Shown here one piece after another: positions 1 to 8,073 of a DNA stretch of 64,000 nucleotides (position 1 is its first letter; each line of letters begins with the position of its first letter). The position numbers and the translations under genes were made by a program. This DNA comes from Patescibacteria group bacterium (GTDB taxonomy: Bacteria > Patescibacteriota > Gracilibacteria > Peribacterales > Peribacteraceae), in NCBI GenBank assembly GCA_023263945.1, contig JALQTW010000002.1:62001-126000 (forward strand), written 5' to 3'. The notes below the pieces were generated by a model. That model saw only the letters and a list, made by a program, of their open reading frames with translations. It searched no databases and was not told the DNA's origin.

Positions 1-103
1 AACTAATGAATATTATACTAAATATGAAAAATGTCAAAAAATGTCAATATATCTCTTTTCCGTATGCTAAAGACATTCAGGAGCCTTTTTAGGAGTAAAA
101 ATA
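1..103. other. AT-rich intergenic start of window
   Basis: This AT-rich stretch has no convincing gene. It holds a short tandem repeat (two copies of AAAAATGTCAA at about 27-46), which could be an operator or chance in AT-rich DNA. It lies downstream of the small acidic gene on the minus strand. Confidence 0.4.
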
Positions 104-325
104 TTATCCTTCGCGATTCTCAAGCGATTCCACATGAACATGTGCACGAACGCCCTTTTCTGTGGGGATGCTCATAACCGCATCAACAGCTTGCTCGTGC
201 GCTCGCACTCCTTCCATCACAACACGTTTCAAAGCGGCATCATGTACTGTTTCATCATCAAGAAGAGTCGGTTCATCGCCGTCAGAGGGAGTCAGTGCGT
301 CGTCTTGAATTTCATGAGGTTCCAT
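104..325 (-). CDS. Small acidic hypothetical protein (73 aa)
   Basis: The product is short, soluble and strongly acidic, with an N-terminal half rich in Asp and Glu and no membrane segment or recognised domain. I do not recognise a family. The gene is supported mainly by its promoter: on the minus strand a TTGACT (354-359), 16-nt spacer and TAAAAT (332-337) end exactly 6 nt before the ATG, so the mRNA should be leaderless. The same -10/ATG geometry precedes several well-identified neighbours such as pyrE and purM. It is transcribed in the same direction as pyrE, which ends upstream at 363, but has its own promoter. Confidence 0.6.
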   Translation of the reverse strand: MEPHEIQDDALTPSDGDEPTLLDDETVHDAALKRVVMEGVRAHEQAVDAVMSIPTEKGVRAHVHVESLENREG

Positions 326-362
326 AAGAATATTTTACACTAAAAATAGTAAAAGTCAAATT

Positions 363-1001
363 CTAGAGAGCCCTTCCCCACGCCTCAGGATCCTTCGCGA
401 AGCGTTTCATGAGGGCAAACTGGTCGGGCGTAATTTCCCCGTTATCACATGCCAAATTGATGAGTGCTGTGAAGGTAGAAAGAGGATGTAACTGCACATT
501 TGCCTCACCGGCTTTTTCCAGTGCCGCAGGAAGCTCATAACTGAAGATGGCAACAATATCGGTCACGACGGCTTTGCCTTCGGTTCGCAGTGCTTCCACC
601 GAAGAGATTGATGATCCTGCTGTCGAAATGAGGTCTTCAATCAGCACAACATGTTGATCGGGTTTTAAAAAACCTTCAATCCGTTTTTGTGTTCCGTGTT
701 CCTTTGGTTTTGATCGTACGTAAATGAACGGAAGATCCAACTCATCGGCTACGAGTGCTGCCCATCCAATCGCTGCCGTTGCGGTGCCTGCAATCACGTC
801 AGGAGGAATATGCAAACTCTCGACGCGAGATGCCAGTGCCTCGACGACGAATTTCCTCGCTTCGGGGAAGCTGTAGAGCATGCGGTTGTCACAGTAGATA
901 GGGGACTTGATGCCGCTGGTCCATGTGAAGGGAGGATCGACGGAGAGTTTCACCGCCTCAATGTTCAGGAGGAGCTCTGCAATGCGTTTGGTGTGGGGCA
1001 T
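363..1001 (-). CDS. pyrE: Orotate phosphoribosyltransferase
   Basis: Converts orotate plus PRPP to orotidine 5'-phosphate in de novo pyrimidine synthesis (cytosol). The 212-aa product has the family N-terminal region (TSGIKSPIYCDNR, about residues 27-40) and the PRPP-binding loop VVLIEDLISTAGSS near residue 120, with the Asp pair reduced to Glu-Asp. Length matches bacterial PyrE. I place the start at ATG 1001 and not the longer in-frame start at 1046, because TATAAT (1008-1013 on the minus strand) ends 6 nt before this ATG, which predicts a leaderless transcript; the longer start would overlap the promoter. Confidence 0.93.
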   Translation of the reverse strand: MPHTKRIAELLLNIEAVKLSVDPPFTWTSGIKSPIYCDNRMLYSFPEARKFVVEALASRVESLHIPPDVIAGTATAAIGWAALVADELDLPFIYVRSKPKEHGTQKRIEGFLKPDQHVVLIEDLISTAGSSISSVEALRTEGKAVVTDIVAIFSYELPAALEKAGEANVQLHPLSTFTALINLACDNGEITPDQFALMKRFAKDPEAWGRAL

Positions 1002-1053
1002 GGCTTCATTATAGAGAAAACGAATGTGTTGTACATTATTGATCAAGAAGCTG

Positions 1054-1121
1054 AGAAGTAGTACGTATGACGTATTATGTATGATGGATTCCCTAATACG
1101 TACTACGTACTACTTTATACA
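1054..1121. repeat. Imperfect inverted repeat between divergent pyrE and rsmG
   Basis: AGTAGTACGTA near 1056-1066 is mirrored by TACGTACTACTT near 1105-1116, giving a palindromic intergenic element of low word complexity. It sits between the divergent promoters of pyrE and rsmG. It resembles other hairpin-forming spacer elements in this window built from repeated short words; it may be a terminator-like or regulatory hairpin. Confidence 0.5.
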
Positions 1122-1125
1122 TCTC

Positions 1126-1806
1126 ATGGATTCATCCCTCAAAGCTCGGCTTGAACAGCTCAACGAAGTTTTTCTGCTTGAAAATCAAAAGCTCAATCTC
1201 TCTTCCCTCCGTGATCCCAAACAATGTTGGATTGGAAATATCCTCGACTCGCTCCCTCTCCTCCATCGGCTCGATGCCTTGTTTCCCATAAAACAGGAAT
1301 CGTATGCGCTTCTTGATATTGGAACAGGTGGTGGATTTCCACTACTTCCGCTTGCGATCGCGCGATCGGATCTCCATTGCACAGGACTGGATGCAACGCG
1401 AAAGAAAGTCGATGCGGTCGATCGGATAGTTTCTGCACTCGCACTGACGAATGTGAAACTCATCACAGGGCGGAGTGAAGAGGTTGCATACAAGCCGCAG
1501 TACCGGCAGCAGTTCGATATTGTCACTGCTCGTGCTGTTGCTCCTCTCAATGTCCTCCTCGAGCTCTGTGCTCCTTTTGCTCGCTTGAATGGAATCCTCG
1601 TATTTTGGAAGAGTATGCATATTGCCGATGAACAGCGTGCATCACTCAGCGCAGCAAAAGCGCTTGGCTGTGAACTGGTCGAAACACATCGATATGAACT
1701 GCCGGAAGGCTTTGGTGAACGGCAACTCTTGATCTACAGGAAAACCGCCCCGACGGATAGACGCTATCCGAGGGATGTGGGGATTCCGAAGAAAGAACCA
1801 CTGTAA
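1126..1806 (+). CDS. rsmG: 16S rRNA (guanine527-N7)-methyltransferase
   Basis: SAM-dependent methylation of G527 in 16S rRNA (GidB/RsmG family). The 226-aa product has the family signature WIGNILDSL near the N-terminus and the SAM-binding loop LLDIGTGGGFPLLPLA, followed by TGLDATRKKVDAV and TARAVAPLNVLLEL, all in the usual order. The start at ATG 1126 (MDSSLKARLEQL) is chosen over longer in-frame starts because the upstream extension is the inverted repeat and promoter region (TTATAC at 1115-1120, 5 nt before ATG). Confidence 0.92.
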   Translation: MDSSLKARLEQLNEVFLLENQKLNLSSLRDPKQCWIGNILDSLPLLHRLDALFPIKQESYALLDIGTGGGFPLLPLAIARSDLHCTGLDATRKKVDAVDRIVSALALTNVKLITGRSEEVAYKPQYRQQFDIVTARAVAPLNVLLELCAPFARLNGILVFWKSMHIADEQRASLSAAKALGCELVETHRYELPEGFGERQLLIYRKTAPTDRRYPRDVGIPKKEPL

Positions 1807-1809
1807 AGC

Positions 1810-1890
1810 TTTGAGACTCGAGCTGCGAGCTATGAAAAAAAGATTCCTCGAAGCTCGTGTCTCGTAACTCGTAACTCGAAACTTAAAACT
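1810..1890. repeat. Low-complexity hairpin element after rsmG
   Basis: Words such as GAGACTCGAGCTGCGAGCT and CTCGTGTCTCGTAACTCGTAACTCG face each other here in imperfect inverted orientation, so the stretch can fold as a hairpin. It follows the rsmG stop directly and may act as a terminator. It belongs to the same style of spacer element as those at 2712, 3655, 57611 and 58505. Confidence 0.45.
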
Positions 1891-2047
1891 GTGGAATCAA
1901 TGCGCTCGCAATAACAACGAAGACAGAAAATGCGACGATCATGACGGGTGTTGCTTTGAATGTACGGGCTGAACGGGCTGTACGCATAGGAGAAGAGGGG
2001 AACTGCAACGAAAAAAGAAAGATAAAGAGATGAACGAGGGTGCCCAA
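1883..2047 (-). CDS. Possible small two-segment membrane protein
   Basis: Read from a TTG at 2047, a 54-aa product has a hydrophobic N-terminal segment (LVHLFIFLFSLQF), a basic loop with several Arg residues, and a C-terminal hydrophobic segment (VMIVAFSVFVVIASALI). A TATACT on the minus strand (2060-2065) lies 12 nt before this TTG. The size and two-segment plan recall SecG, but I see no diagnostic residues. Alternative starts exist at 1987 (ATG) and 2185. It fills an otherwise unexplained 300-nt gap between rsmG and rlmE, and may not be real. Confidence 0.3.
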   Translation of the reverse strand: MGTLVHLFIFLFSLQFPSSPMRTARSARTFKATPVMIVAFSVFVVIASALIPQF

Positions 2048-2118
2048 GATGTCTGACGCAGTATAGGGATGACGCCAACATTCGCACTTGCGCGGTGTGT
2101 TCGAGTATGATGTGGATG

Positions 2119-2733
2119 ATGACTCCGCAGTTTGAACCAAACGACAAATGGGCTCTGAAAGCGCGTGAACTGGGATACCGAGCACGCTCGGTGTTCAAGT
2201 TGCAGGAATTGGATGAACGTTTCAAAATCATCAAAAAAGGGTACAACATTCTTGACATTGGTGCAGCACCGGGCAGTTGGTTGCAGTATGTTGAGAAACG
2301 CATGGGACCGCAGGGGCAAGCCATCGGTTTGGACTTGCAACCCATCGAAGGGCTGAGCAAAGCCATTCAGACGTTCGTGTGCAATATCGAACAACTCGAA
2401 GAGGTGGATGTCATCCTCCAGAGTGCTCATCCCGCATTGTTCGATGTTGTCCTCTCTGACATTGCTCCATCGACCAGCGGAATAAAGGATCGTGATCAGT
2501 GGCTGAGTATTGAACTGAGTACGCATGTGGTCGAGATCAGTAGGAAGTGGCTTAAGAAGAACGGAACACTCGTCATGAAGATTCTGCGCGGTGCCGATTT
2601 TGATGTATTCCTGAAAGAGCTAAAGCCCCTCTTCCGTGAGGTGAAAGTCGCTCATGCGAAAGCAAGCAGACAGTCCAGTAGGGAGGTGTATGTGGTAGGC
2701 ATCGGGAAGAAATCAGAAAACAGAAGTCAGTAG
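2119..2733 (+). CDS. rlmE: 23S rRNA (uridine2552-2'-O)-methyltransferase
   Basis: FtsJ/RrmJ family enzyme that 2'-O-methylates U2552 of 23S rRNA. All four catalytic residues of the family are visible: Lys in RARSVFKLQEL, Asp in LSDIAPSTSG, Lys in LVMKILRG and Glu in SREVYVVG. The SAM loop is ILDIGAAPGSWLQYV. Length (204 aa) is typical. TATGAT at 2106-2111 is followed 7 nt later by ATG 2119; ATG 2116 is also possible. Either way the transcript would be leaderless or nearly so. Confidence 0.93.
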   Translation: MTPQFEPNDKWALKARELGYRARSVFKLQELDERFKIIKKGYNILDIGAAPGSWLQYVEKRMGPQGQAIGLDLQPIEGLSKAIQTFVCNIEQLEEVDVILQSAHPALFDVVLSDIAPSTSGIKDRDQWLSIELSTHVVEISRKWLKKNGTLVMKILRGADFDVFLKELKPLFREVKVAHAKASRQSSREVYVVGIGKKSENRSQ

Positions 2734-2772
2734 GCAGTAAAACCTTTCTGATTTCTGACTACTGCCTTCTGG
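2712..2772. repeat. Dispersed hairpin element, family B copy 1
   Basis: An imperfect inverted repeat: GAAAACAGAAGTCAGTAGGCAG on the left, at the 3' end of rlmE, faces TTCTGACTACTGCCTTCTG on the right. A clearly related sequence occurs at 57611-57682 after lepB, sharing GAAAACAGAAGTCA, TTTTACCTTT-like and TTTCTGACTnCTGCCTTCTG words. Both copies lie between the end of one plus-strand gene and the promoter of the next. Confidence 0.65.
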
Positions 2773-2792
2773 CACTTTTTAGAAAAAGAAAA

Positions 2793-2829
2793 TTCACAAT
2801 ATGCGTTGTACTCCTGTATCCTACAACCC
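2793..2829 (+). promoter_or_regulatory. Leaderless promoter of ftsE-like gene
   Basis: TTCACA (2793-2798), an 18-nt spacer and TATCCT (2817-2822) are followed 7 nt later by ATG 2830. Transcription would begin at or next to the start codon. No Shine-Dalgarno sequence is possible in this geometry. Confidence 0.7.
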
Positions 2830-3651
2830 ATGATCATCTTCTCCGATGTCACGAAAATGTTCAAGGGAAGGATTGCACTGCAGAATGTGAATTTTGCCAT
2901 CAATCCCGGTGAATTTGTGTGCGTTACCGGGCCTAGTGGCGCAGGAAAATCGACGATTGTGCATCTCCTCATTTGCGCAGAAGTCCCCACGAAGGGAATC
3001 ATTGAGGTGGATGGTCAAAATCTCGCGAAGATTCCACACGCAGTGCTCCAGCTCTATCGTCGTCGTACAGGCGTGGTGTTTCAGGATTACAAACTGCTGT
3101 CAGATCGCACGGTGTATGACAATATCGCCTTTGCCATGGAAGTCTCGGGAGATCCAACCTCTATCATTCAGCCACGTGTGATGGAACTTCTTGCAAAAGT
3201 GGGTTTGAACGGACGTGAGAAAGCGTATCCAAGCCAACTCTCTGGAGGAGAACGCGCGCGTGCTGCCATTGCCCGTGCGCTCGTTCATAAACCAATGATT
3301 GTCATTGCTGATGAACCCACGGGAAATATTGATCCCGTTCAGTCGCTCGAAATTTTGAAGCTCCTGCAGGATGTGAATCGGGAAGGAGTCACGGTTCTCC
3401 TTGCAACGCACGATGATGAAATTGTGGATAAGCTGCAGACGCGTGTGCTTCGTTTGGAAAATGGTGCTCTCGTCCGAGATAGCATTGGCGGCTATAACTC
3501 GGGCGTTCCAACGCAACCCATTCTTGAAAAGAAGAGCCACAAAGTGTTTGATAAAGAGGAACAAGAGGTGGTGGCTCAAGAAACGAAGAGCGCACCAAAA
3601 GAGGAAGTACCCCAAACGGGTGGAAGGAAGATTAAGCCGATTGCAATCTAG
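2830..3651 (+). CDS. ftsE: FtsE-like cell-division ABC ATPase
   Basis: ATP-binding subunit that with FtsX links the divisome to peptidoglycan hydrolysis. The first ~220 residues are a complete ABC domain: Walker A GPSGAGKST, Q-loop VVFQDYKLL (typical FtsE), signature LSGGERARAAIARAL, Walker B MIVIADEPTGNID and switch His in LLATHDDEIV. The last ~50 residues are a charged, Lys/Glu-rich tail (KKSHKVFDKEEQEVVAQ) that is longer than in standard FtsE. No ftsX follows; purM does, so the partner must lie elsewhere. The start is fixed by the promoter ending 7 nt upstream. Confidence 0.82.
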   Translation: MIIFSDVTKMFKGRIALQNVNFAINPGEFVCVTGPSGAGKSTIVHLLICAEVPTKGIIEVDGQNLAKIPHAVLQLYRRRTGVVFQDYKLLSDRTVYDNIAFAMEVSGDPTSIIQPRVMELLAKVGLNGREKAYPSQLSGGERARAAIARALVHKPMIVIADEPTGNIDPVQSLEILKLLQDVNREGVTVLLATHDDEIVDKLQTRVLRLENGALVRDSIGGYNSGVPTQPILEKKSHKVFDKEEQEVVAQETKSAPKEEVPQTGGRKIKPIAI

Positions 3652-3654
3652 GTG

Positions 3655-3712
3655 TTTGGTGTTGGGTTTTAGTTGTTAGGCGATCAGAACCTAACACTCA
3701 AAACCTAAAACC
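3655..3712. repeat. Dispersed hairpin element, family A copy 1
   Basis: TTGGGTTTTAGTTGTTAGG faces CCTAACACTCAAAACCTAAAACC in inverted orientation, so the spacer can fold as a hairpin. Related wording occurs at 58505-58580 after nusG. The purM -10 box follows 3 nt after the element. Confidence 0.6.
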
Positions 3713-3726
3713 TGTACACTCTGCCT

Positions 3727-4758
3727 ATGACCACGTATAAAGATAGCGGCGTCGATATCGATAACGCAGAAGCCACAAAGCGTGCGATGGCGGAGAGCCT
3801 CAAGACGTCCGATAAGCGTGTGCTCAATCAACTGGGCGCCTTTGCATCGCTTGTTGATGGTGCATTTCCAGAGATGAAACACCCCATTCTTGTCTGCAAA
3901 ACGGAAGAGCCGGGTAGTAAACAACTGCTCGCATTCCAACATGACAAGATCGAGAGCGTTTGCGAAGACATGATCAACCACCTCATCAACGACATCGTCG
4001 TGATGGGGGCCATTCCTCTCTTCGTCCAGGATGCTGTCATTTGCGGGAAGATAGAAAAAGAAAAAGTCACACGGATTGTGAAGGGGATTGCCGATGCCTG
4101 TAAGGCTCAAGGATGCACCCTCACGGGAGGGGAGACATCGGAACAACCGGGCGTGATTCCTGCAGGAACGTATATTCTCACATCCAGCATCATCGGTGTC
4201 GTCGACAAAGAAAATATCGTCGATGGATCGAGTATTCAAGAAGGAAATAGTGTTCTTGCATTGGCATCCAGCGGACTGCACACCAATGGCTACACCCTCG
4301 TTCGTAAACTCCTTGCAGATCATCCAGAGATCGCACAGGAATCGATCGATGGTATGTCGTTCATGGATGCCGTTCTCACTCCGCATCGTTGCTACTTCCA
4401 GATACTCAAAGATCTCTTCGGGAATGTTTCTCTTCATGGCATGGCGCATATCACGGGTGGAGGAATTCCGGGGAATTTGAATAGGATTCTTCCAAAGAAT
4501 CTGAATGCAGAGATCGATGCATCTGCCATCAACATCTTGCCTATCTTCAAGACGATCAAGAACTATTCTGGTGCAGACGATGCAGATCTCATCAAGACGT
4601 ATAACGTGGGTGTTGGTTTGATTGCTGTCGTTGAGGCATCGCAAAAAGATGCGATCGCAAAGAAGATTTCCTCAAAGGGAGTTGATTGTTATGAGATTGG
4701 AACGATTGTGAAGGGAGAGGGCAATGTTGAGATGAAAGGATTGCTTTCCTGGAATTAG
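3727..4758 (+). CDS. purM: Phosphoribosylformylglycinamidine cyclo-ligase (AIR synthetase)
   Basis: Catalyses ATP-dependent ring closure of FGAM to AIR in purine synthesis. The 343-aa product is full length, with the N-terminal YKDSGVDIDNA, the HDKIESVCEDMINHLINDI metal/ATP region, LTGGETSEQPGVI and the AHITGGGIPGNLNRILP motif, all typical of PurM. TACACT at 3715-3720 ends 6 nt before the ATG, so the transcript should be leaderless. No other pur genes are adjacent, so it is a stand-alone gene here. Confidence 0.94.
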   Translation: MTTYKDSGVDIDNAEATKRAMAESLKTSDKRVLNQLGAFASLVDGAFPEMKHPILVCKTEEPGSKQLLAFQHDKIESVCEDMINHLINDIVVMGAIPLFVQDAVICGKIEKEKVTRIVKGIADACKAQGCTLTGGETSEQPGVIPAGTYILTSSIIGVVDKENIVDGSSIQEGNSVLALASSGLHTNGYTLVRKLLADHPEIAQESIDGMSFMDAVLTPHRCYFQILKDLFGNVSLHGMAHITGGGIPGNLNRILPKNLNAEIDASAINILPIFKTIKNYSGADDADLIKTYNVGVGLIAVVEASQKDAIAKKISSKGVDCYEIGTIVKGEGNVEMKGLLSWN

Positions 4759-4798
4759 ACGGCTAGCCGCTGCACGCTATCCGCTCTATGCTAGCGTT

Positions 4799-5203
4799 AT
4801 GGACCCTTGTCTTCAGTTCTATCATCTTCTGAAACATGTGACATGTAACACCGAGCATGAGATTTCGAAGGCACTGAAAGATTCTTCCATCACACTCCAA
4901 CAAGCGATGATCCTGTTGCACATTGAAGAAGGTGCCCGGACCATGTCCGAATTGAGCTACGCCATGTGCTGTTCCCATGGGAACGTAACACAACTCACGG
5001 AACATCTGCTCGCAAAAAAACTTATCACCCAATTTCCATGTAAGGAAGACCGGCGTGTGCAACATGTGAAGCTGACAGCGTCGGGATCAAAAATCCTCAT
5101 AACAATTGCAGAATCACTGGAAAAACGAGCGCATGCCTGCCTGAAAAATCTGGATGCATCGGAAAGGAAAAAAGTGACCGCGCTTCTGGAGCAATGCCTT
5201 TAA
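4799..5203 (+). CDS. MarR-family transcriptional regulator
   Basis: A 134-aa winged-helix protein. The core SITLQQAMILLHIEEGARTMSELS, a recognition helix region GNVTQLTEHLLAKKLI, and the wing FPCKEDRRVQHVKLTASG follow the MarR pattern (the DRR wing motif is clear), with a C-terminal dimerisation helix. TATGCT (4787-4792) ends 6 nt before ATG 4799. The gene lies convergent to doxX; MarR regulators often control redox or efflux genes, but the target is not shown by the sequence. Confidence 0.82.
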   Translation: MDPCLQFYHLLKHVTCNTEHEISKALKDSSITLQQAMILLHIEEGARTMSELSYAMCCSHGNVTQLTEHLLAKKLITQFPCKEDRRVQHVKLTASGSKILITIAESLEKRAHACLKNLDASERKKVTALLEQCL

Positions 5204-5235
5204 AAAAACCACCGCGCGAACGCAGTAGTTTTTTT
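5202..5235 (-). terminator. Intrinsic terminator for doxX
   Basis: A run of A, a GC-rich stem and a run of T (positions 5202-5208 and 5229-5235) form a hairpin. On the minus strand the two stem mismatches become G-U wobbles, so it is best read as the terminator of the minus-strand doxX gene; it probably also stops the convergent marR transcript. Confidence 0.75.
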
Positions 5236-5244
5236 AAGATCGAA

Positions 5245-5613
5245 TTATTTCTTCACAGCGAACTTACCGGGGCCTGTTGTAGAAAGAAGGAGCGATGCCA
5301 TGAGGAGCAATGCTTCAAATTCCACTTTGCCAAGGCCGGAACCTCCGGAAAGTTTGACGTAGAGCGCTCCAATCATGATAACGGCTAATACGGTTGCAGC
5401 AATTTCTGTCCACATGCCGATGATCAATGCGATGCCGGCGAGTGGCTCCACAATGGCAAGCACTTTCATGATGACGTTCATCACGCCATCAACAGGAGCA
5501 GAAAGAGACCCCACCTTCATGAGTCCGTGATTGATGAAAATGGCGGCAATCACCAGACGCAGAAGAAGAAGCGCGTGATCGCGGTACTTGGAACAGTCGC
5601 AGTGGAAGGACAT
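5245..5613 (-). CDS. DoxX-family membrane protein
   Basis: A 122-aa protein with four predicted hydrophobic segments (ALLLLRLVIAAIFINHGLMK; VMNVIMKVLAIVEPLAGIAL; TEIAATVLAVIMIGALYV; LLLMASLLLST) and the DoxX features FINHGLMKVG and PLAGIALIIG. DoxX/DoxD-like proteins are membrane components of redox pathways with poorly defined roles. The start at 5613 is chosen because a minus-strand extended -10 TGGTATCAT (TATCAT = 5640-5645) lies about 26 nt upstream; longer starts read through it. Confidence 0.8.
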   Translation of the reverse strand: MSFHCDCSKYRDHALLLLRLVIAAIFINHGLMKVGSLSAPVDGVMNVIMKVLAIVEPLAGIALIIGMWTEIAATVLAVIMIGALYVKLSGGSGLGKVEFEALLLMASLLLSTTGPGKFAVKK

Positions 5614-5704
5614 AGAAGAAAGAGGGGAAAAATGCTGTGATGATACCAAAAAATCCCCCACACAACGAGTGCAGGGGAGTGGCACGGATCGACATACAAG
5701 AACA

Positions 5705-6283
5705 TCAGACAACGCGACGAAAGAAAATGGACACCACGCCCAATGCTAGCAAGAGAATGCTTACAGGTTCGGGCACCGAAACATGCGGAACGGAAACATG
5801 ATACGGGATCATAGGATCCCGCCCCGCTTCGTCCGGAAGGACGAGGGAACTTGTGATGCCATCGCTCCACGTCACAGTGAGAATTGCATTGGCAGCATCA
5901 CCATTATTGAAAAGTGTTGTCTGCCAGTCGACAGTCTGACTCCCGGTATCTCCATCAATATCGGCTTTCATCACGATACTTTTCCCCAGCTCAAAGCCTA
6001 GAAAGTTGATCGAGAGAAGATCCGATCGCACGCCGGCATTCACACCATCGGGCGTGACGAGCGATGGAACGATACCACTATCGGCGTTGATGATGGTGAG
6101 ACTATCGAAGTTCTTCCCGATGTCACCAATCGTCAGTGTGAATCCCGCGATGAAGTTCACATCATCGTTCACAAGTGTCAGACGGTTCAGCTCCGGTTGT
6201 GCGGCAGTCCGCTCAAACGTGAACTGGGCAGCAGAGATAGATCCTGTAAGAAGGATCGCTCCAAGAAAAAGAGAGCCACGCAT
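5705..6283 (-). CDS. Secreted protein with PEP-CTERM-like sorting tail
   Basis: A 192-aa exported protein. It starts with a signal peptide (MRGSLFLGAILLTGSISAA) and continues as a predicted beta-rich extracellular domain. The C-terminus has VPEP, a hydrophobic helix (VSILLLALGVVSIFF) and Arg-Arg, the three-part layout of PEP-CTERM substrates of exosortases. The start at 6283 is supported by a strong GGAGG Shine-Dalgarno 6 nt upstream, unlike the leaderless genes nearby. No exosortase is present in the window, so the sorting call is inference from the motif. Confidence 0.68.
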   Translation of the reverse strand: MRGSLFLGAILLTGSISAAQFTFERTAAQPELNRLTLVNDDVNFIAGFTLTIGDIGKNFDSLTIINADSGIVPSLVTPDGVNAGVRSDLLSINFLGFELGKSIVMKADIDGDTGSQTVDWQTTLFNNGDAANAILTVTWSDGITSSLVLPDEAGRDPMIPYHVSVPHVSVPEPVSILLLALGVVSIFFRRVV

Positions 6284-6453
6284 GTAAAACCTCCGTTGAT
6301 GAAAAAGATCCGTGCCATCCTCACAAAATGTGAGCACACAAGTACACAGCATGGTGGTTCACCCTGATAGAAATCATCTCTCACAAAATTTTGATGGATA
6401 TGAAAAAATGGCTTCTTCTTAGGAAAAAGAGCGTTCTCTCTCATCAAAGAACA

Positions 6454-7200
6454 TCAGACCTGAATACGAGAGAACAGGTAACTTCCAACAATCATACTCA
6501 ACACGGTAATGCCGCCAAGCACGCTATAGTCCAGCGCGAAATTGAAATGCATCGAGCCAATCAGCGTGCCACGCAGTGCATCCACACCGTACGTGAGAGG
6601 ATCAATCCGCGTCAGTAAGGCGACAACCTTTGGAAGATTATCCAGCGGAAAGAGCGCGCCCGAGAGGAAAAACATAGGCATCACGAGAAAATTCATGATG
6701 AGCTGGAACCCCTGAAAATCCTGCAAGACCGATGCAATAGCGGTACCGATTGCCGTGAAGAGAAGTGCAATGAGGAACATGGTGAGGAACATGGCGGGAA
6801 GCATGGCGATACTTTCCGGGCGGAACCCGACGAACAGCGTAATGATAAAGACAATCAGTCCCTGCATGGTGGCAACCGTTGCGCCCCCCAGAGTACGACC
6901 TACCATAATGCTCATGCGCGAGACAGGGGCCACCATGGTCTCCTTCAAAAAGCCGAACTGACGATCCCAGATAATTTCGATGCCGGAAAAAATAGCCGTA
7001 AACAGAATGCTCATGGCAATCACGCCTGGTGCAAGGAAAGAAATATAATCACCACCTCCTGCACGTTGATAGACAGGACCAAGGCCAAAGCCGAGCGCCA
7101 GGAGGAACAGCAGTGGTTGCCCCAACGCACCGATAATGCGTGAGCGCGAGCGGATGTACCGCTTTATTTGCCGGAGCCAGAGGATGTAGATGGTTTGCAT
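6454..7200 (-). CDS. ABC-2 type transporter permease
   Basis: A 248-aa integral membrane protein with about six hydrophobic segments and the ABC-2 family pattern (IIGALGQPLLFLLALGFGLG near the N-terminus, FLVMPMFFLSGALFPLDNLP near the C-terminus, then IDPLTYGVDALRG). It is a DrrB-like exporter subunit. The ATG lies 1 nt after the stop codon of the ATPase gene, so the two are translationally coupled and form one exporter. The substrate is unknown; antibiotics, lipids or polysaccharides are typical. Confidence 0.87.
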   Translation of the reverse strand: MQTIYILWLRQIKRYIRSRSRIIGALGQPLLFLLALGFGLGPVYQRAGGGDYISFLAPGVIAMSILFTAIFSGIEIIWDRQFGFLKETMVAPVSRMSIMVGRTLGGATVATMQGLIVFIITLFVGFRPESIAMLPAMFLTMFLIALLFTAIGTAIASVLQDFQGFQLIMNFLVMPMFFLSGALFPLDNLPKVVALLTRIDPLTYGVDALRGTLIGSMHFNFALDYSVLGGITVLSMIVGSYLFSRIQV

Positions 7201-7201
7201 A

Positions 7202-8008
7202 CTATGAGCGGCGTCGCCACATACGGGAATGAATGCGAAGGGTATCCACGGCAGATGCTTCTTCCTCACGAATGGAGCTTCCTGTGAGTGCAAGAAAGGC
7301 ATCTTCCAGATTGGTGGTATTCGTTTTCTGTTTCAGTTCTTCCGATGTTCCCAGTGCCACAATTTTTCCGTGATCGATCACGGCGATGCGGTGCGCAATG
7401 CGGTCTGCTTCTTCCATGTAATGCGTCGTCAAAAAAACCGTGATATTTTCTTTCGTGTTCAATTCCTTCACGTAGTTCCACAAGTGATTCCTCGTTTGAG
7501 GATCCAGCCCAATGGTTGGTTCATCGAGGAACAGGATTTTTGGATGATGGAGAAGACCACGTGCAATTTCCAGACGACGACGCATTCCACCGGAAAAATA
7601 TTTCACGTAGTCATTGCGGCGGTCATCCAACCCCACAATCTTTAAGAGCGCATCCATGCGCTGCCGTCGCAGTTGCTTTGGTACATGATACAGAATGCCG
7701 TGTAATTCCAGATTTTCCCAGGCCGTCAGTTCGTCGTCTGTACTGGGGTCCTGAAACACAATACCGAACGATGCGCGTGCCTTACTTTGTTCATGCACAG
7801 GATCAAAGCCGTTCATACGGATTTCTCCACTGGTTGGGTGGAGAAGCGTTGTGAGCATTTTGATGGTCGTTGTTTTTCCTGCTCCGTTTGGCCCAAGGAA
7901 GGCAAAGATTTCGCCCGCCTTCACCTGGAACGAGATGTGATCCACCGCAGTCAGCTCTCCAAATTTCTTGGAGAGGTCATGCACGTCAATGATCGTTTCA
8001 TCAGTCAT
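7202..8008 (-). CDS. ABC transporter ATP-binding protein (DrrA/CcmA type)
   Basis: A 268-aa ATPase that powers the adjacent ABC-2 permease. It has Walker A FLGPNGAGKTTTI, the Q-loop VFQDPSTDDELTAWENL, signature FSGGMRRRLEIARGL, Walker B ILFLDEPTIGLD and switch region TTHYMEEAD. The C-terminal ~50 residues (TNLEDAFLALTG) match the DrrA-type tail. On the minus strand an extended -10 (TGTATCAT; TATCAT = 8026-8031) lies about 17 nt upstream of the start. Confidence 0.9.
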   Translation of the reverse strand: MTDETIIDVHDLSKKFGELTAVDHISFQVKAGEIFAFLGPNGAGKTTTIKMLTTLLHPTSGEIRMNGFDPVHEQSKARASFGIVFQDPSTDDELTAWENLELHGILYHVPKQLRRQRMDALLKIVGLDDRRNDYVKYFSGGMRRRLEIARGLLHHPKILFLDEPTIGLDPQTRNHLWNYVKELNTKENITVFLTTHYMEEADRIAHRIAVIDHGKIVALGTSEELKQKTNTTNLEDAFLALTGSSIREEEASAVDTLRIHSRMWRRRS

Positions 8009-8073
8009 GATGAAGAGAAAAAAGAATGATACACGAAAGTACTCACCATGAGAAGGGTATGTCCGGCAGGATC

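Noticed and set aside
27..46. AAAAATGTCAA tandem repeat at the window start
   Set aside because: Two short AT-rich copies are expected by chance in such sequence; no further copies or context.
1024..1125. Longer rsmG N-terminus starting at 1024
   Set aside because: The extension covers the inverted repeat and promoter region and has no family similarity.
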